A DNA stretch of 25,271 bases. Source: JADJEK01 sp052034255. GTDB lineage: Bacteria > Planctomycetota > B15-G4 > JADJEK01. A model generated the notes under the pieces. That model saw nothing but the letters and a program-made list of their open reading frames with translations. It did no database searches and was not told the DNA's origin. Both the position numbers and the translations under genes were made by a program. Position 1 is the first letter of the stretch. Every line of letters starts with the position of its first letter. Below, piece after piece: positions 7,641 through 14,683 of this stretch. The DNA is taken from positions 1 through 25,271 of the forward strand of contig JBPOIU010000099.1 of the NCBI GenBank assembly GCA_052034255.1. Direction: 5' to 3'.

Positions 7641-7862
7641 ACGGCCGCTGGGCGCCGCGTGCGGTCGTCACGACCGCTCGGTGACGTCTGGCGATTCGAC
7701 GGCGCTTCGCGCAGCGTTGGCGGCCCCTGGATCGGCTGCGCGCCTTGCCCCGCGGCCTCTGTTAGCATGGCCGCGCGATCGTCTGGAACGGTCGTTTGCC
7801 CGGAACGGCGGCGTGGTCCACAATGCACGGACCGACGTCTTGATCGGTGAATGGAGTCCGCG

Positions 7863-9089
7863 ATGAAGTCGAAGTTCCTGTTGTCCATGTTGTCGGTCGT
7901 GAGCTTGGGGTTGGCGCAGGCCGCCTCCGGAGCGATCATCGTGACCGGCTTCCCGGCGAAGATCCAAGACGCGGTCGACCTCGCGTTGTCGAACGCGGAC
8001 AGCGCGGACATCATTCGCGTGCTCCCCGGGACCTACAACGAGCACGTGGTCATCGACTTCTCCGGCACGAACCAGGCCATCCTGAACCTGGAAGGGACCG
8101 GCAATGGCAACCACGTGATCAGCGACGGCGTCGAGGTCGTCGATGCTCGTTTGGTGACGTTGTTCAACTTCACGGTCGATTCGAACCACGGCGACGGTGA
8201 TGCCGCGATCTTCGTCGACGACACGGTCGGCTTCGCGGCGCTCTCGTGCCGAGGAGTCTCCGGGGACGACGGCGGACTCGACGTCGAGGACACGTTCGAA
8301 GTGATCGTCAGCAACTGCATCTTCTCGGGGATGGACGAATCCACGGCGGCCGACTCGGGATACGGCCTACGGATCCGCGGTCGCACGGACCACGAGGTGA
8401 AGAACTCGACGTTCTCGAACAACGAGTTCCGCGCGATCTGGGTGGAGGCGGACCGCAGCCGCGTGCAATCGTGCGTCGCTCAGCAGACCGGTCCGGGCAT
8501 CACGACGGATGCGGTGTTCGTGTCGGGCATGCAGAACCTCGTTCGCAAATGCAAGATCCGTGACAACGACGGCGATGGCTTGGTCGTCTCCGGCGTTTGC
8601 GTCGTGCGCGACAACACGATCGAGGACAACCAGCGCGTCGGCATGCGCCTCGGGATCGACGGCGGGACGACGTTCAGTGGTGGTCAGGTGCGCAAGAACA
8701 CCATTCGCGACAACGGCTCGGTCGGAGTGTTCGTCGACGTCGATCAAATCGGCTGCGAGATCCGCGAGAACGGCATCCGCAACAACACGTCGTGCGGCAT
8801 CCAGATGCTGAGCGGCGCGCACTTGCTCTACAAGAACAGCGTTCGCGAAACGAGCAACGGCGCGGTCGGTGGCCACGGCATCTTCATCGACGCGACGTCG
8901 GACGGGAACAACCTCGAAGGCAACAGCGTCCGCGACAATTCCGGGCAAGGGATCCGCATCGAGGGCGATCGCAACTACATCACGTTCAACACCGCGAAGG
9001 GCAACGACGGGATCGACGAGGATCCCGGGTCGACCGGCAACGCGGGTCGCGGCAACAAGACCTCGGGCGGCACCAACGACTTCCCGTGA
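7863..9089 (+). CDS. Exported right-handed parallel beta-helix protein
   Basis: A 408-residue protein with an N-terminal signal peptide (MKSKFLLSMLSVVSLGLAQA, cleavage probably at 20-24). The mature protein opens with the pattern IQDAVDLALSNADSADIIRVLPGTYNEHVVID, characteristic of pectate-lyase-like/NosD-like beta-helices, and continues with many coils of the form N-x-I-x-x-N-x-x-x-G-I/V, for example VVRDNTIEDNQRVGMRL. No catalytic residues of a pectinase or other polysaccharide lyase can be named, and there is no membrane anchor or sorting signal at the C-terminus (GGTNDFP). ATG 7863 is preferred over 7851 because GGAG lies 6 bases before it and the signal peptide starts there. It may bind or cleave an extracellular polysaccharide, or be structural. 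It is followed 43 bp later by the phosphofructokinase gene. Confidence 0.85.
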   Translation: MKSKFLLSMLSVVSLGLAQAASGAIIVTGFPAKIQDAVDLALSNADSADIIRVLPGTYNEHVVIDFSGTNQAILNLEGTGNGNHVISDGVEVVDARLVTLFNFTVDSNHGDGDAAIFVDDTVGFAALSCRGVSGDDGGLDVEDTFEVIVSNCIFSGMDESTAADSGYGLRIRGRTDHEVKNSTFSNNEFRAIWVEADRSRVQSCVAQQTGPGITTDAVFVSGMQNLVRKCKIRDNDGDGLVVSGVCVVRDNTIEDNQRVGMRLGIDGGTTFSGGQVRKNTIRDNGSVGVFVDVDQIGCEIRENGIRNNTSCGIQMLSGAHLLYKNSVRETSNGAVGGHGIFIDATSDGNNLEGNSVRDNSGQGIRIEGDRNYITFNTAKGNDGIDEDPGSTGNAGRGNKTSGGTNDFP

Positions 9090-9132
9090 GCGTCGCGGCG
9101 ACGTCGTTCTGAGCGCGTCACACGGAGTCCTC

Positions 9133-10347
9133 ATGTCGAACGAGTTGAAGGGACACGCGGTCATCGGTCAGTCCGGTGGTCCGACGGCCGTCATCAATCA
9201 GAGTCTCGTCGGCATCATCGAAGAGGCGAAACGGCACGGCTGCATCGACGGCATCTTCGGGGCGTTGCACGGCGTGCGTGGCCTGCTCGAGGATCGACTG
9301 ATCGACCTGCGGGCCGAGTCGAGCGCGACGCTGGAGCGCGTGGCGGCGACTCCGGCGTCCGCGCTCGGCTCGGTGCGCAAGAAGCCGTCTCGCGAGGAGT
9401 GCGAGCGCATCGCCGCCAACTTGCGTCAGCGCGGCATTCGCTACGTGTTCTACATCGGCGGCAACGACAGCGCGGAGACGGCGCATCTCCTGGCGGAACT
9501 CGGCACGAGCGCGGGCCACGAGCTTCGCGTGTTCCACGTTCCGAAGACGATCGACAACGACCTGCTGGTGACCGACCACTGCCCGGGCTTCGGTTCCGCG
9601 GCGCGCTTCGTCGCCGCGGCGACGATGGGAGACAACCTCGACAATCGAAGTCTCCCCGGCGTGAAGATCAACGTGGTGATGGGGCGTCATGCGGGATTCC
9701 TGACCGCGGCGACCGCGCTCGCGCGCATCGAGCCGGACGACGGTCCGCACTTGATCTACTTGCCCGAGACCGCGTTCGACGTCGAGCGGTTCCTCGACGA
9801 CGTCCAGCGCGTCGTCGGCACGTGGAAACGGTGCATCGTCGCGGTCTCCGAGGGGATCCACGACGCCGGCGGCCGCTTGATCGTCGAAGGGAGTGAAAAG
9901 GACTCGCACGGCAACGTGCAGCTCTCGGGGTCCGGCGCGCTCGGTGATCTGCTCGCGGCCCGCGTGAAGGCGCGGCTCGGCGAATCGGCGCGCGTCCGCG
10001 CCGACACGTTCGGATACCTGCAGCGCTCATTCCCGGGCTTCGCGTCCGAGGTCGATGCACACGAGGCGCGGCGGGTCGGCAGCGACGCCGTGAAGGCGGC
10101 GGTGTCCGGGCAGCACACCAGCGGTTCCATCGCGCTGCGACGCATCTCGAATGCGCCGTACGCGGTCGAGACGTTCGTGACTCCCCTCGCGAGCGTGGCC
10201 AAGAACACGAAGCCATTCCCGGCCGAGTGGATCACGCCCGACGCGAACGACGTGACGGCGGCTTGGCTCGAGTACGTGCGACCCTTGGTCGGATCGTTGC
10301 CGGTCGTCGCGCAGCTGGCGCGGACTCCGGTTCCGCCGCGCGCTTGA
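9133..10347 (+). CDS. pfp: PPi-type 6-phosphofructokinase
   Basis: A 404-residue enzyme catalysing reversible phosphorylation of fructose 6-phosphate to the 1,6-bisphosphate. N-terminal QSGGPTAVINQSL (13-25) binds the phosphoryl donor. GGNDSAETA has Asp112 at the position where ATP enzymes carry Gly, and PKTIDND (137-143) carries Lys138 where ATP enzymes have Gly; this Asp/Lys pair is the accepted mark of pyrophosphate dependence. Asp141 is the catalytic base, and MGRHAGFL (183-190) binds fructose 6-phosphate. The first Asp of the usual GGDD is Asn here, a variant I recall from one branch of the PPi enzymes. The start at 9133 has GGAG 5 bases upstream. The stop lies one base from the stop of the convergent membrane-protein gene. 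Confidence 0.92.
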   Translation: MSNELKGHAVIGQSGGPTAVINQSLVGIIEEAKRHGCIDGIFGALHGVRGLLEDRLIDLRAESSATLERVAATPASALGSVRKKPSREECERIAANLRQRGIRYVFYIGGNDSAETAHLLAELGTSAGHELRVFHVPKTIDNDLLVTDHCPGFGSAARFVAAATMGDNLDNRSLPGVKINVVMGRHAGFLTAATALARIEPDDGPHLIYLPETAFDVERFLDDVQRVVGTWKRCIVAVSEGIHDAGGRLIVEGSEKDSHGNVQLSGSGALGDLLAARVKARLGESARVRADTFGYLQRSFPGFASEVDAHEARRVGSDAVKAAVSGQHTSGSIALRRISNAPYAVETFVTPLASVAKNTKPFPAEWITPDANDVTAAWLEYVRPLVGSLPVVAQLARTPVPPRA

Positions 10348-10356
10348 ATCAGCGCG
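10339..10356. terminator. Hairpin spanning the two convergent stop codons
   Basis: CGCGCT (10339-10344), loop TGAATC, AGCGCG (10351-10356). The plus-strand TGA (10345-10347) lies in the loop and the minus-strand stop (10349-10351) spans the loop and the right arm. The stem is symmetric, so it would form in both transcripts, but it lacks a U tract. Confidence 0.3.
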
Positions 10357-12991
10357 GCGCCAGGTCGCCCTTGCGGCGCAGCATGGTGCCGAAGACCTCG
10401 TCGGCGCAAGGTTCGTAGTTCGCTTTGAAGTACGCGGTCAGCAGCGGCAATCGGCTCTCGAGCAGTACGCCGTCGACGTCCATGCCGCCGATGACCTTGC
10501 TCGCGAGCAGATAGCGCGGTCGCGTGCGCTCCAAGTCGGCGATGAACTCGCGTTGCATCGCGGGCGTCGCCGCGTAGGCCGGGTACGCGTAGCGCGACGC
10601 GATGGGGCGCTCGACGAAGTAGTACGCCGCACCGGCATTGCAGAAGTCCGCGAACGGCTCGCCCGGAGGCAGTCGTTCGTCGAGCCACGCTTTCAACGCC
10701 GTGAGCGTTTGCGCTTGCGCGTCCGGCACCAGCACGTCGCGCATGCGCCGCGGCGGCGCGTAGCTGAAGCCCCCGCCGGGCACGTCCGGCTCGATCTCGC
10801 TGATGCGCGACCATTGGCGCACCAACGCGTAGGCGGGCTCGAACGCCGTGAACAGATACCCGACCAGCACGCACGCCGGAGCGAGTCGAAGCACCAAGCC
10901 GCGCGTGGGGCGGGCTCGCCAGCCGTCTTGCGCGGCCATCAAGGCGATCGGCCAGACGAATGCCGCGGCGTACGCGAAGTGACCAGCGTCCGACCGTCCG
11001 AGCGCGGTGCGGAACACGACGAGCCCGAGCAACGCGAGCAGCGCGCGTTGCTTGTCGCGGGCGCCCAGCGGCGTGGTGCGCGCACGCACGAGCACGACCG
11101 CCAGCGCGACGACGAACACCAGCGGGGCGACGAACGCGATGAACGTGCCGTTGCCGAGGAACTCCTTCGGATCGGCGGTGCCGGCGGTCGCGAGCCATTC
11201 GCGCAAGGACGGGAACGGCAAGCCCCAGACCGGGAGCTGCAGCGAGGCCTGCAAACGCGAGTTCTCGACGAAGGCGCCCAGTGCGCCGTGCGCGCCGAGA
11301 TACAGGACGAATGGGGCAGCACCGAGTCCGGCGCCGAGCGCGAAGTGCGATAGCGGCTGAAGCAGTCCGCGCCGCAGTGGGGTGCGGCGCCGCGAGAGCC
11401 ACGCGTCGAGGACGAAGTACAGGCCGGCCGCCAGGGTCGTGTAGACGCCGATGTCGAGCGACCAGAACACGCCGATGCCGGCCGCGATGCCCGCGAGCAG
11501 AACGTGACGCCGCGCGCGTGCCTGTTCGGCGACGTCACGATGGGTGGCGTCGATCGCGCGCAGCAGGCACGCGACTGCGATGAACATCGGCAGGAAGCGC
11601 GGCTGCAAGAACATCCCGCGTGTCGCGAACGCGAGCGCCGCGAGCAGCGCGACGTACGGCGAACGCAGGATCGGCAGCAGCATCCAGAAGAACGCGGCGT
11701 GGGTGACCCCATACAGGACGTTCGTCGTCACGCGATCCGCCCACAGCGAGTCGCCGATCCACTGCATGGTCCACGCCGCGCGCAACGCGTTCTGGACCAA
11801 GCCGTGCTGCAGATAGAGATCGCGGAACGGAGTCATTCCGTCGCGCGTCATCGCGCCGATCGTCAGCCATTCGCCGGAATGGAACAGATCGATGGTCCCA
11901 TGCACGCCGAAATGGAACACCAGCGCGACCACGAGCCATGGGGCGGCCACGTTCCACGCGAAGCGCGAACGCATCGGCGGGGCGGTCGTGCTTGCGCCGT
12001 TGGCGCTCTTGCGCAGCACCCACGCGCCGACGATCGCCGCCGCAACGGCGCACCCACCCAACACGATCCCGACGAGCATCGCGTCGTCGGCCCGGACGAA
12101 GCGCAGCGCGGCGAGTGCGACGAACGGCCGCGAGAGCACGAACGCTCGATCACCGAGCCCCGCGCCGAGCACCGAACAGACGCCCCACAGCGCGACGAAC
12201 GAACACGCGAACGCTCCGCCCACACGCAGGATGCTCGTCAGCAACGGCGCGTTCGGCGCGGTTCGCGGGCCAAGGGCGAGCACGGCGATCGTCAGCGCGG
12301 CGGCGCTCAGCACGAGCTCCGCCCCGGGGCCGTTCAAGCGGTCGGCCCACCCGGCGGTCGCGGCATCCGCCGGACCCCGGCGCGCGCGGCCCTCGCGGCG
12401 CCCGAACCAGCGTTCGACGCCCGCGCCCAATGGGCCGAGCATCGCCGTGGCGGCGATCGTCGCGAAGCCGAAGCCGGACAGCCGATCGACTTGGGTCGCG
12501 TGCTGGAACAGCCCGACGATGCTCGCAGCGGCGCTGAGCCACCACCAACTGGACGGTGGTCCGGACTCGCCGCGATTCCGCCGCGACTGCAGCCACCATG
12601 CGGCCAGCCACACGAACGTCGGGAGCGCGCAGGTCGTCAGCACGAACAGCCGGGTCTCGAACCCCTTGTCGTGACGCATCGCGGACAAGGCGCCGACGAC
12701 GTCGGTCGAGGCGGCGAGCTCGAACCAACGGGTCGCGGACGCCAGCCACCAGGCGAACGCCAGCGCGAACGCCGCAAAGGTCACGAAGACAGCGAGTTCT
12801 GGAAGCCCGAAGCGGCGCTCGGTCGCGTCGTTCAAAAGGTCCGATAATCCATGTTCTGTTGAATGGAGGGGGTGCGGCGGCTGGATCGGGTTCGGCGCGC
12901 CGCCGGACGATTGATGCGCGGCGTTCTCCGCGCCGTCGCCGGCTCGTTGGTCGCCGCGCGTTCGATCGTCCCCGTTCCCGTCGTCATGCAC
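10349..12991 (-). CDS. Large polytopic membrane protein with GT-C glycosyltransferase-like features
   Basis: An 880-residue protein with many transmembrane segments. An N-terminal hydrophilic tail of about 62 residues is followed by some seven hydrophobic segments up to residue 325. A second unit starts with a membrane segment at 347-361 and the loop DLFHSGEWLT (368-377) and FRDLYLQHG (389-397). This acidic loop with a later R-D-x-x-x-x-H-G pattern recalls GT-C/PMT-type transferases that use polyprenyl-phosphate sugars. The C-terminal ~150 residues are soluble (LTALKAWLDERLPPG, ASRYAYPAY, LLASKVIGG), as in related glycosyltransferases where they face the periplasm. The GTG at 12991 overlaps the end of the inositol-phosphate synthase gene by 8 bp; no strong ribosome-binding site is seen, and a start nearer residue 50 is possible. 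The enzymatic role is inference. Confidence 0.7.
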   Translation of the reverse strand: MHDDGNGDDRTRGDQRAGDGAENAAHQSSGGAPNPIQPPHPLHSTEHGLSDLLNDATERRFGLPELAVFVTFAAFALAFAWWLASATRWFELAASTDVVGALSAMRHDKGFETRLFVLTTCALPTFVWLAAWWLQSRRNRGESGPPSSWWWLSAAASIVGLFQHATQVDRLSGFGFATIAATAMLGPLGAGVERWFGRREGRARRGPADAATAGWADRLNGPGAELVLSAAALTIAVLALGPRTAPNAPLLTSILRVGGAFACSFVALWGVCSVLGAGLGDRAFVLSRPFVALAALRFVRADDAMLVGIVLGGCAVAAAIVGAWVLRKSANGASTTAPPMRSRFAWNVAAPWLVVALVFHFGVHGTIDLFHSGEWLTIGAMTRDGMTPFRDLYLQHGLVQNALRAAWTMQWIGDSLWADRVTTNVLYGVTHAAFFWMLLPILRSPYVALLAALAFATRGMFLQPRFLPMFIAVACLLRAIDATHRDVAEQARARRHVLLAGIAAGIGVFWSLDIGVYTTLAAGLYFVLDAWLSRRRTPLRRGLLQPLSHFALGAGLGAAPFVLYLGAHGALGAFVENSRLQASLQLPVWGLPFPSLREWLATAGTADPKEFLGNGTFIAFVAPLVFVVALAVVLVRARTTPLGARDKQRALLALLGLVVFRTALGRSDAGHFAYAAAFVWPIALMAAQDGWRARPTRGLVLRLAPACVLVGYLFTAFEPAYALVRQWSRISEIEPDVPGGGFSYAPPRRMRDVLVPDAQAQTLTALKAWLDERLPPGEPFADFCNAGAAYYFVERPIASRYAYPAYAATPAMQREFIADLERTRPRYLLASKVIGGMDVDGVLLESRLPLLTAYFKANYEPCADEVFGTMLRRKGDLAPR

Positions 12992-14174
12992 GCGATGCGT
13001 ACTCCAACAACGACTCGTACTGCTTGTGGAAGTCGTGCTCCGTACCGCCGCACGGTGACTTGAAGAAGCACGCGAGCTGGCGCTGCACGCCGTGTTCCCC
13101 GCGCCGCTTCGCGGCGATCGAGAAGCGCACCAGGTCGAGGACCAGCGGCGCGGCCAGGATCGAATCGCAACCGAGCCACGTGAACGTCAGCATCATCCGA
13201 TGGCCGAGGAAGCCCTCGAAATGCACGAGATCGAAGGCCGTCTTGTGGTCGTGCAGCGACGGCACGAAATCGATGCCGACGTGCGTGTGGACCGGATAGC
13301 CGAGGATGCCGCTGACGACGCCGTCCTTCGAGTGGACCTTCGAGGCGCGGTGCTCGGGATCGGCGAGGACCTCCCCATCGCGATCCCCGAGCATGTTGTA
13401 CCCCTGCCATGACAGCACGCGCAGGTTGCGGTGCGCGAACATCGGCGCGAGCGCGGCCTTCACGAGCGTCTCGCCGGTCTTGCCGTCGGAGCCGGTGATC
13501 GGCAGGCGTGACTGCGTCGCGAGCTCGAGGATGCCCGGGAGCATCGCCCCATTCGATGGCGTGAAGTTGACGAACGCGCAGCCGGTGCGCAGAGCCGCGA
13601 GTGCGTACAGCGAGCTCGCGCGCACGCACGAGACGTGATCGCGCGCGATGGCATCGAGCAGCGCCGAGGACGTCGCGTGCGCCGGATCGCCGGCAAGCGG
13701 CGGTTCGGTGGACGCGAGGTTCACGACGACGACGTCGTCGAGCGCGTGATCCGCGCGGAATGCGCGCAGATCGCGCTCCAGCCCGTCCAGTTGGACGGCC
13801 AACGGTGTGTCGCCGGCGCCCTGCACGGGCGCGCGCTGCACGGCCGGTCCGCAGTTCGTCGTGATGCCGCGGCGGATGCGTCGACCGTAGGCGTCGAGCT
13901 CACCGCGCAACGACTCGATCAGCGCGGGGTCGAGGAACCGCCCCACGCGCGCGAGCTCGAGCGTATCGGTCGCGAATGACGTCGGGGTGTCCACGTCATG
14001 TCCACCGAAGACGAACTCGTCGAACGCCGGAAACGGAAGCCGCGCGAACGCGGGCAGCGCGGAGACGCAGCCGGTAGAAGCCGCGAGGCCGCGCGCGATC
14101 GCCAAGCCGCCGACGACGGTGGTCGTCGCGACGCCGCCGCGCGCTCCGATGATCCAGATGCCGGTACGGGTCAC
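12984..14174 (-). CDS. ino1: Myo-inositol-1-phosphate synthase
   Basis: A 396-residue enzyme that converts glucose 6-phosphate to inositol 1-phosphate with NAD as cofactor. The N-terminal Rossmann motif GIWIIGARGGVATTTVVG begins at residue 5. Active-site segments are VNFTPSNG (202-209), GSDGKTGETLVK (228-239) with Lys232, WQGYNMLGDRDG (256-267), and the Lys-rich region with VHSKD and HDHKTAFDLVHFEGFLG. The form is the shorter bacterial one. The start is GTG at 14174 with only a weak GGATGGA upstream, so a slightly different start is possible. The stop overlaps the start of the GT-C-like membrane gene, which suggests use of inositol phosphate in a membrane lipid or glycan. Phosphatidylinositol-type lipid formation would need a CDP-alcohol phosphotransferase, which is not in the window. 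Confidence 0.9.
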   Translation of the reverse strand: MTRTGIWIIGARGGVATTTVVGGLAIARGLAASTGCVSALPAFARLPFPAFDEFVFGGHDVDTPTSFATDTLELARVGRFLDPALIESLRGELDAYGRRIRRGITTNCGPAVQRAPVQGAGDTPLAVQLDGLERDLRAFRADHALDDVVVVNLASTEPPLAGDPAHATSSALLDAIARDHVSCVRASSLYALAALRTGCAFVNFTPSNGAMLPGILELATQSRLPITGSDGKTGETLVKAALAPMFAHRNLRVLSWQGYNMLGDRDGEVLADPEHRASKVHSKDGVVSGILGYPVHTHVGIDFVPSLHDHKTAFDLVHFEGFLGHRMMLTFTWLGCDSILAAPLVLDLVRFSIAAKRRGEHGVQRQLACFFKSPCGGTEHDFHKQYESLLEYASRA

Positions 14175-14278
14175 GAGAGCGTTCCATCCCCAGGACAGGT
14201 GCGTTCCACGGGGGCGGGTCCGAGGACCTTGGCACCCCCGCCGGGGCTTCCGTCCGGTGTTCGTTGGTGTCGAGGCCC

Positions 14279-14307
14279 TTGATTCGACACAACTGGTTGG
14301 TAGTAAT
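14279..14307 (+). promoter_or_regulatory. Candidate sigma-70-type promoter for the Sm-like gene
   Basis: TTGATT (14279-14284), 17-base spacer, AGTAAT (14302-14307), in an unusually A+T-rich stretch for this window. Each box matches consensus at 4 of 6 positions. The leader before the ATG at 14352 would be about 38 bases. Confidence 0.45.
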
Positions 14308-14351
14308 CAGAAATCGAATACATTCCGTTGGGCCTTTTGGCGAGGAGAGCC

Positions 14352-14549
14352 ATGTCGCGGAATGCCCTGGTCGAGACGTTGCGCAAGGCGACGCGCGAAG
14401 AGCGTGTCAGTGTTGAGTTTAGCGACGGAAAGAAGATCGAGGGAGCCATCCTCTTCAACGAGATGAAAGGCTGCGGCAAAGTCATCAACGTCGATGCGGA
14501 GATCTCGGTCGACTTCAGGATCGACCAAATCCGTTCCATTCGACTCTGA
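14352..14549 (+). CDS. 65-residue protein with an Sm/Hfq-like pattern
   Basis: Start chosen at the ATG at 14352, with GAGGAG 4 bases upstream; an in-frame ATG at 14328 has no such site. Residues 2-16 form a likely helix (NALVETLRKATREE), followed by short alternating strands: RVSVEFSDGKKIEGAILF (18-35), KVINV (43-47), ISVDF (51-55) and IDQIRSIRL (57-65). The order helix, V-x-V-x-F-x-D-G-x-x-I-x-G-x-I, then a final I-x-x-I resembles the Sm fold of Hfq, with D-G where Hfq has N-G. The C-terminal Y-K-H RNA-binding motif of Hfq is not present (F-R-I-D instead). It is therefore a candidate Sm-like or small beta-barrel protein, not a confirmed Hfq. It is divergent from ino1, followed by a strong terminator, and is probably monocistronic. 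Confidence 0.75.
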   Translation: MSRNALVETLRKATREERVSVEFSDGKKIEGAILFNEMKGCGKVINVDAEISVDFRIDQIRSIRL

Positions 14550-14577
14550 TCGACCACCGCCTCGATCGATCTGGACC

Positions 14578-14620
14578 GACGCCCCACCGGCCGCGTGCAC
14601 GCTGCGGCCGCTGGGGCGTC
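14578..14620. terminator. Strong inverted repeat between convergent genes
   Basis: Arms 14578-14595 (GACGCCCCA-c-CGGCCGC) and about 14603-14620 (GCGGCCG-c-TGGGGCGTC) pair over 16 positions with one internal mismatch, around an 8-base loop. It lies 28 bases after the Sm-like gene and 64 bases after the end of the opposing sigma-54 activator gene, so it can serve both directions. The U tract is weak. Confidence 0.65.
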
Positions 14621-14683
14621 GTCGCTTCATGCCGTAGCGGCCGAACCTGAACGGGGCGACGCATGGCGCCCGGGTCGAGAGGC

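Noticed and set aside
7784..7799. Second sigma-54-like sequence TGGAACGGTCGTTTGC upstream of the beta-helix gene
   Set aside because: GG and GC are 11 bases apart rather than 10; sigma-54 promoters tolerate spacing changes poorly. It resembles the good site at 16287 in sequence, but is not listed as a promoter.
12832..12987. 51-codon minus-strand frame with ATG overlapping the ino1 stop (ATGA)
   Set aside because: The overlap looks like a coupled start, but the product is low-complexity Arg/Thr/Pro and lies entirely within the better-supported membrane-protein frame.
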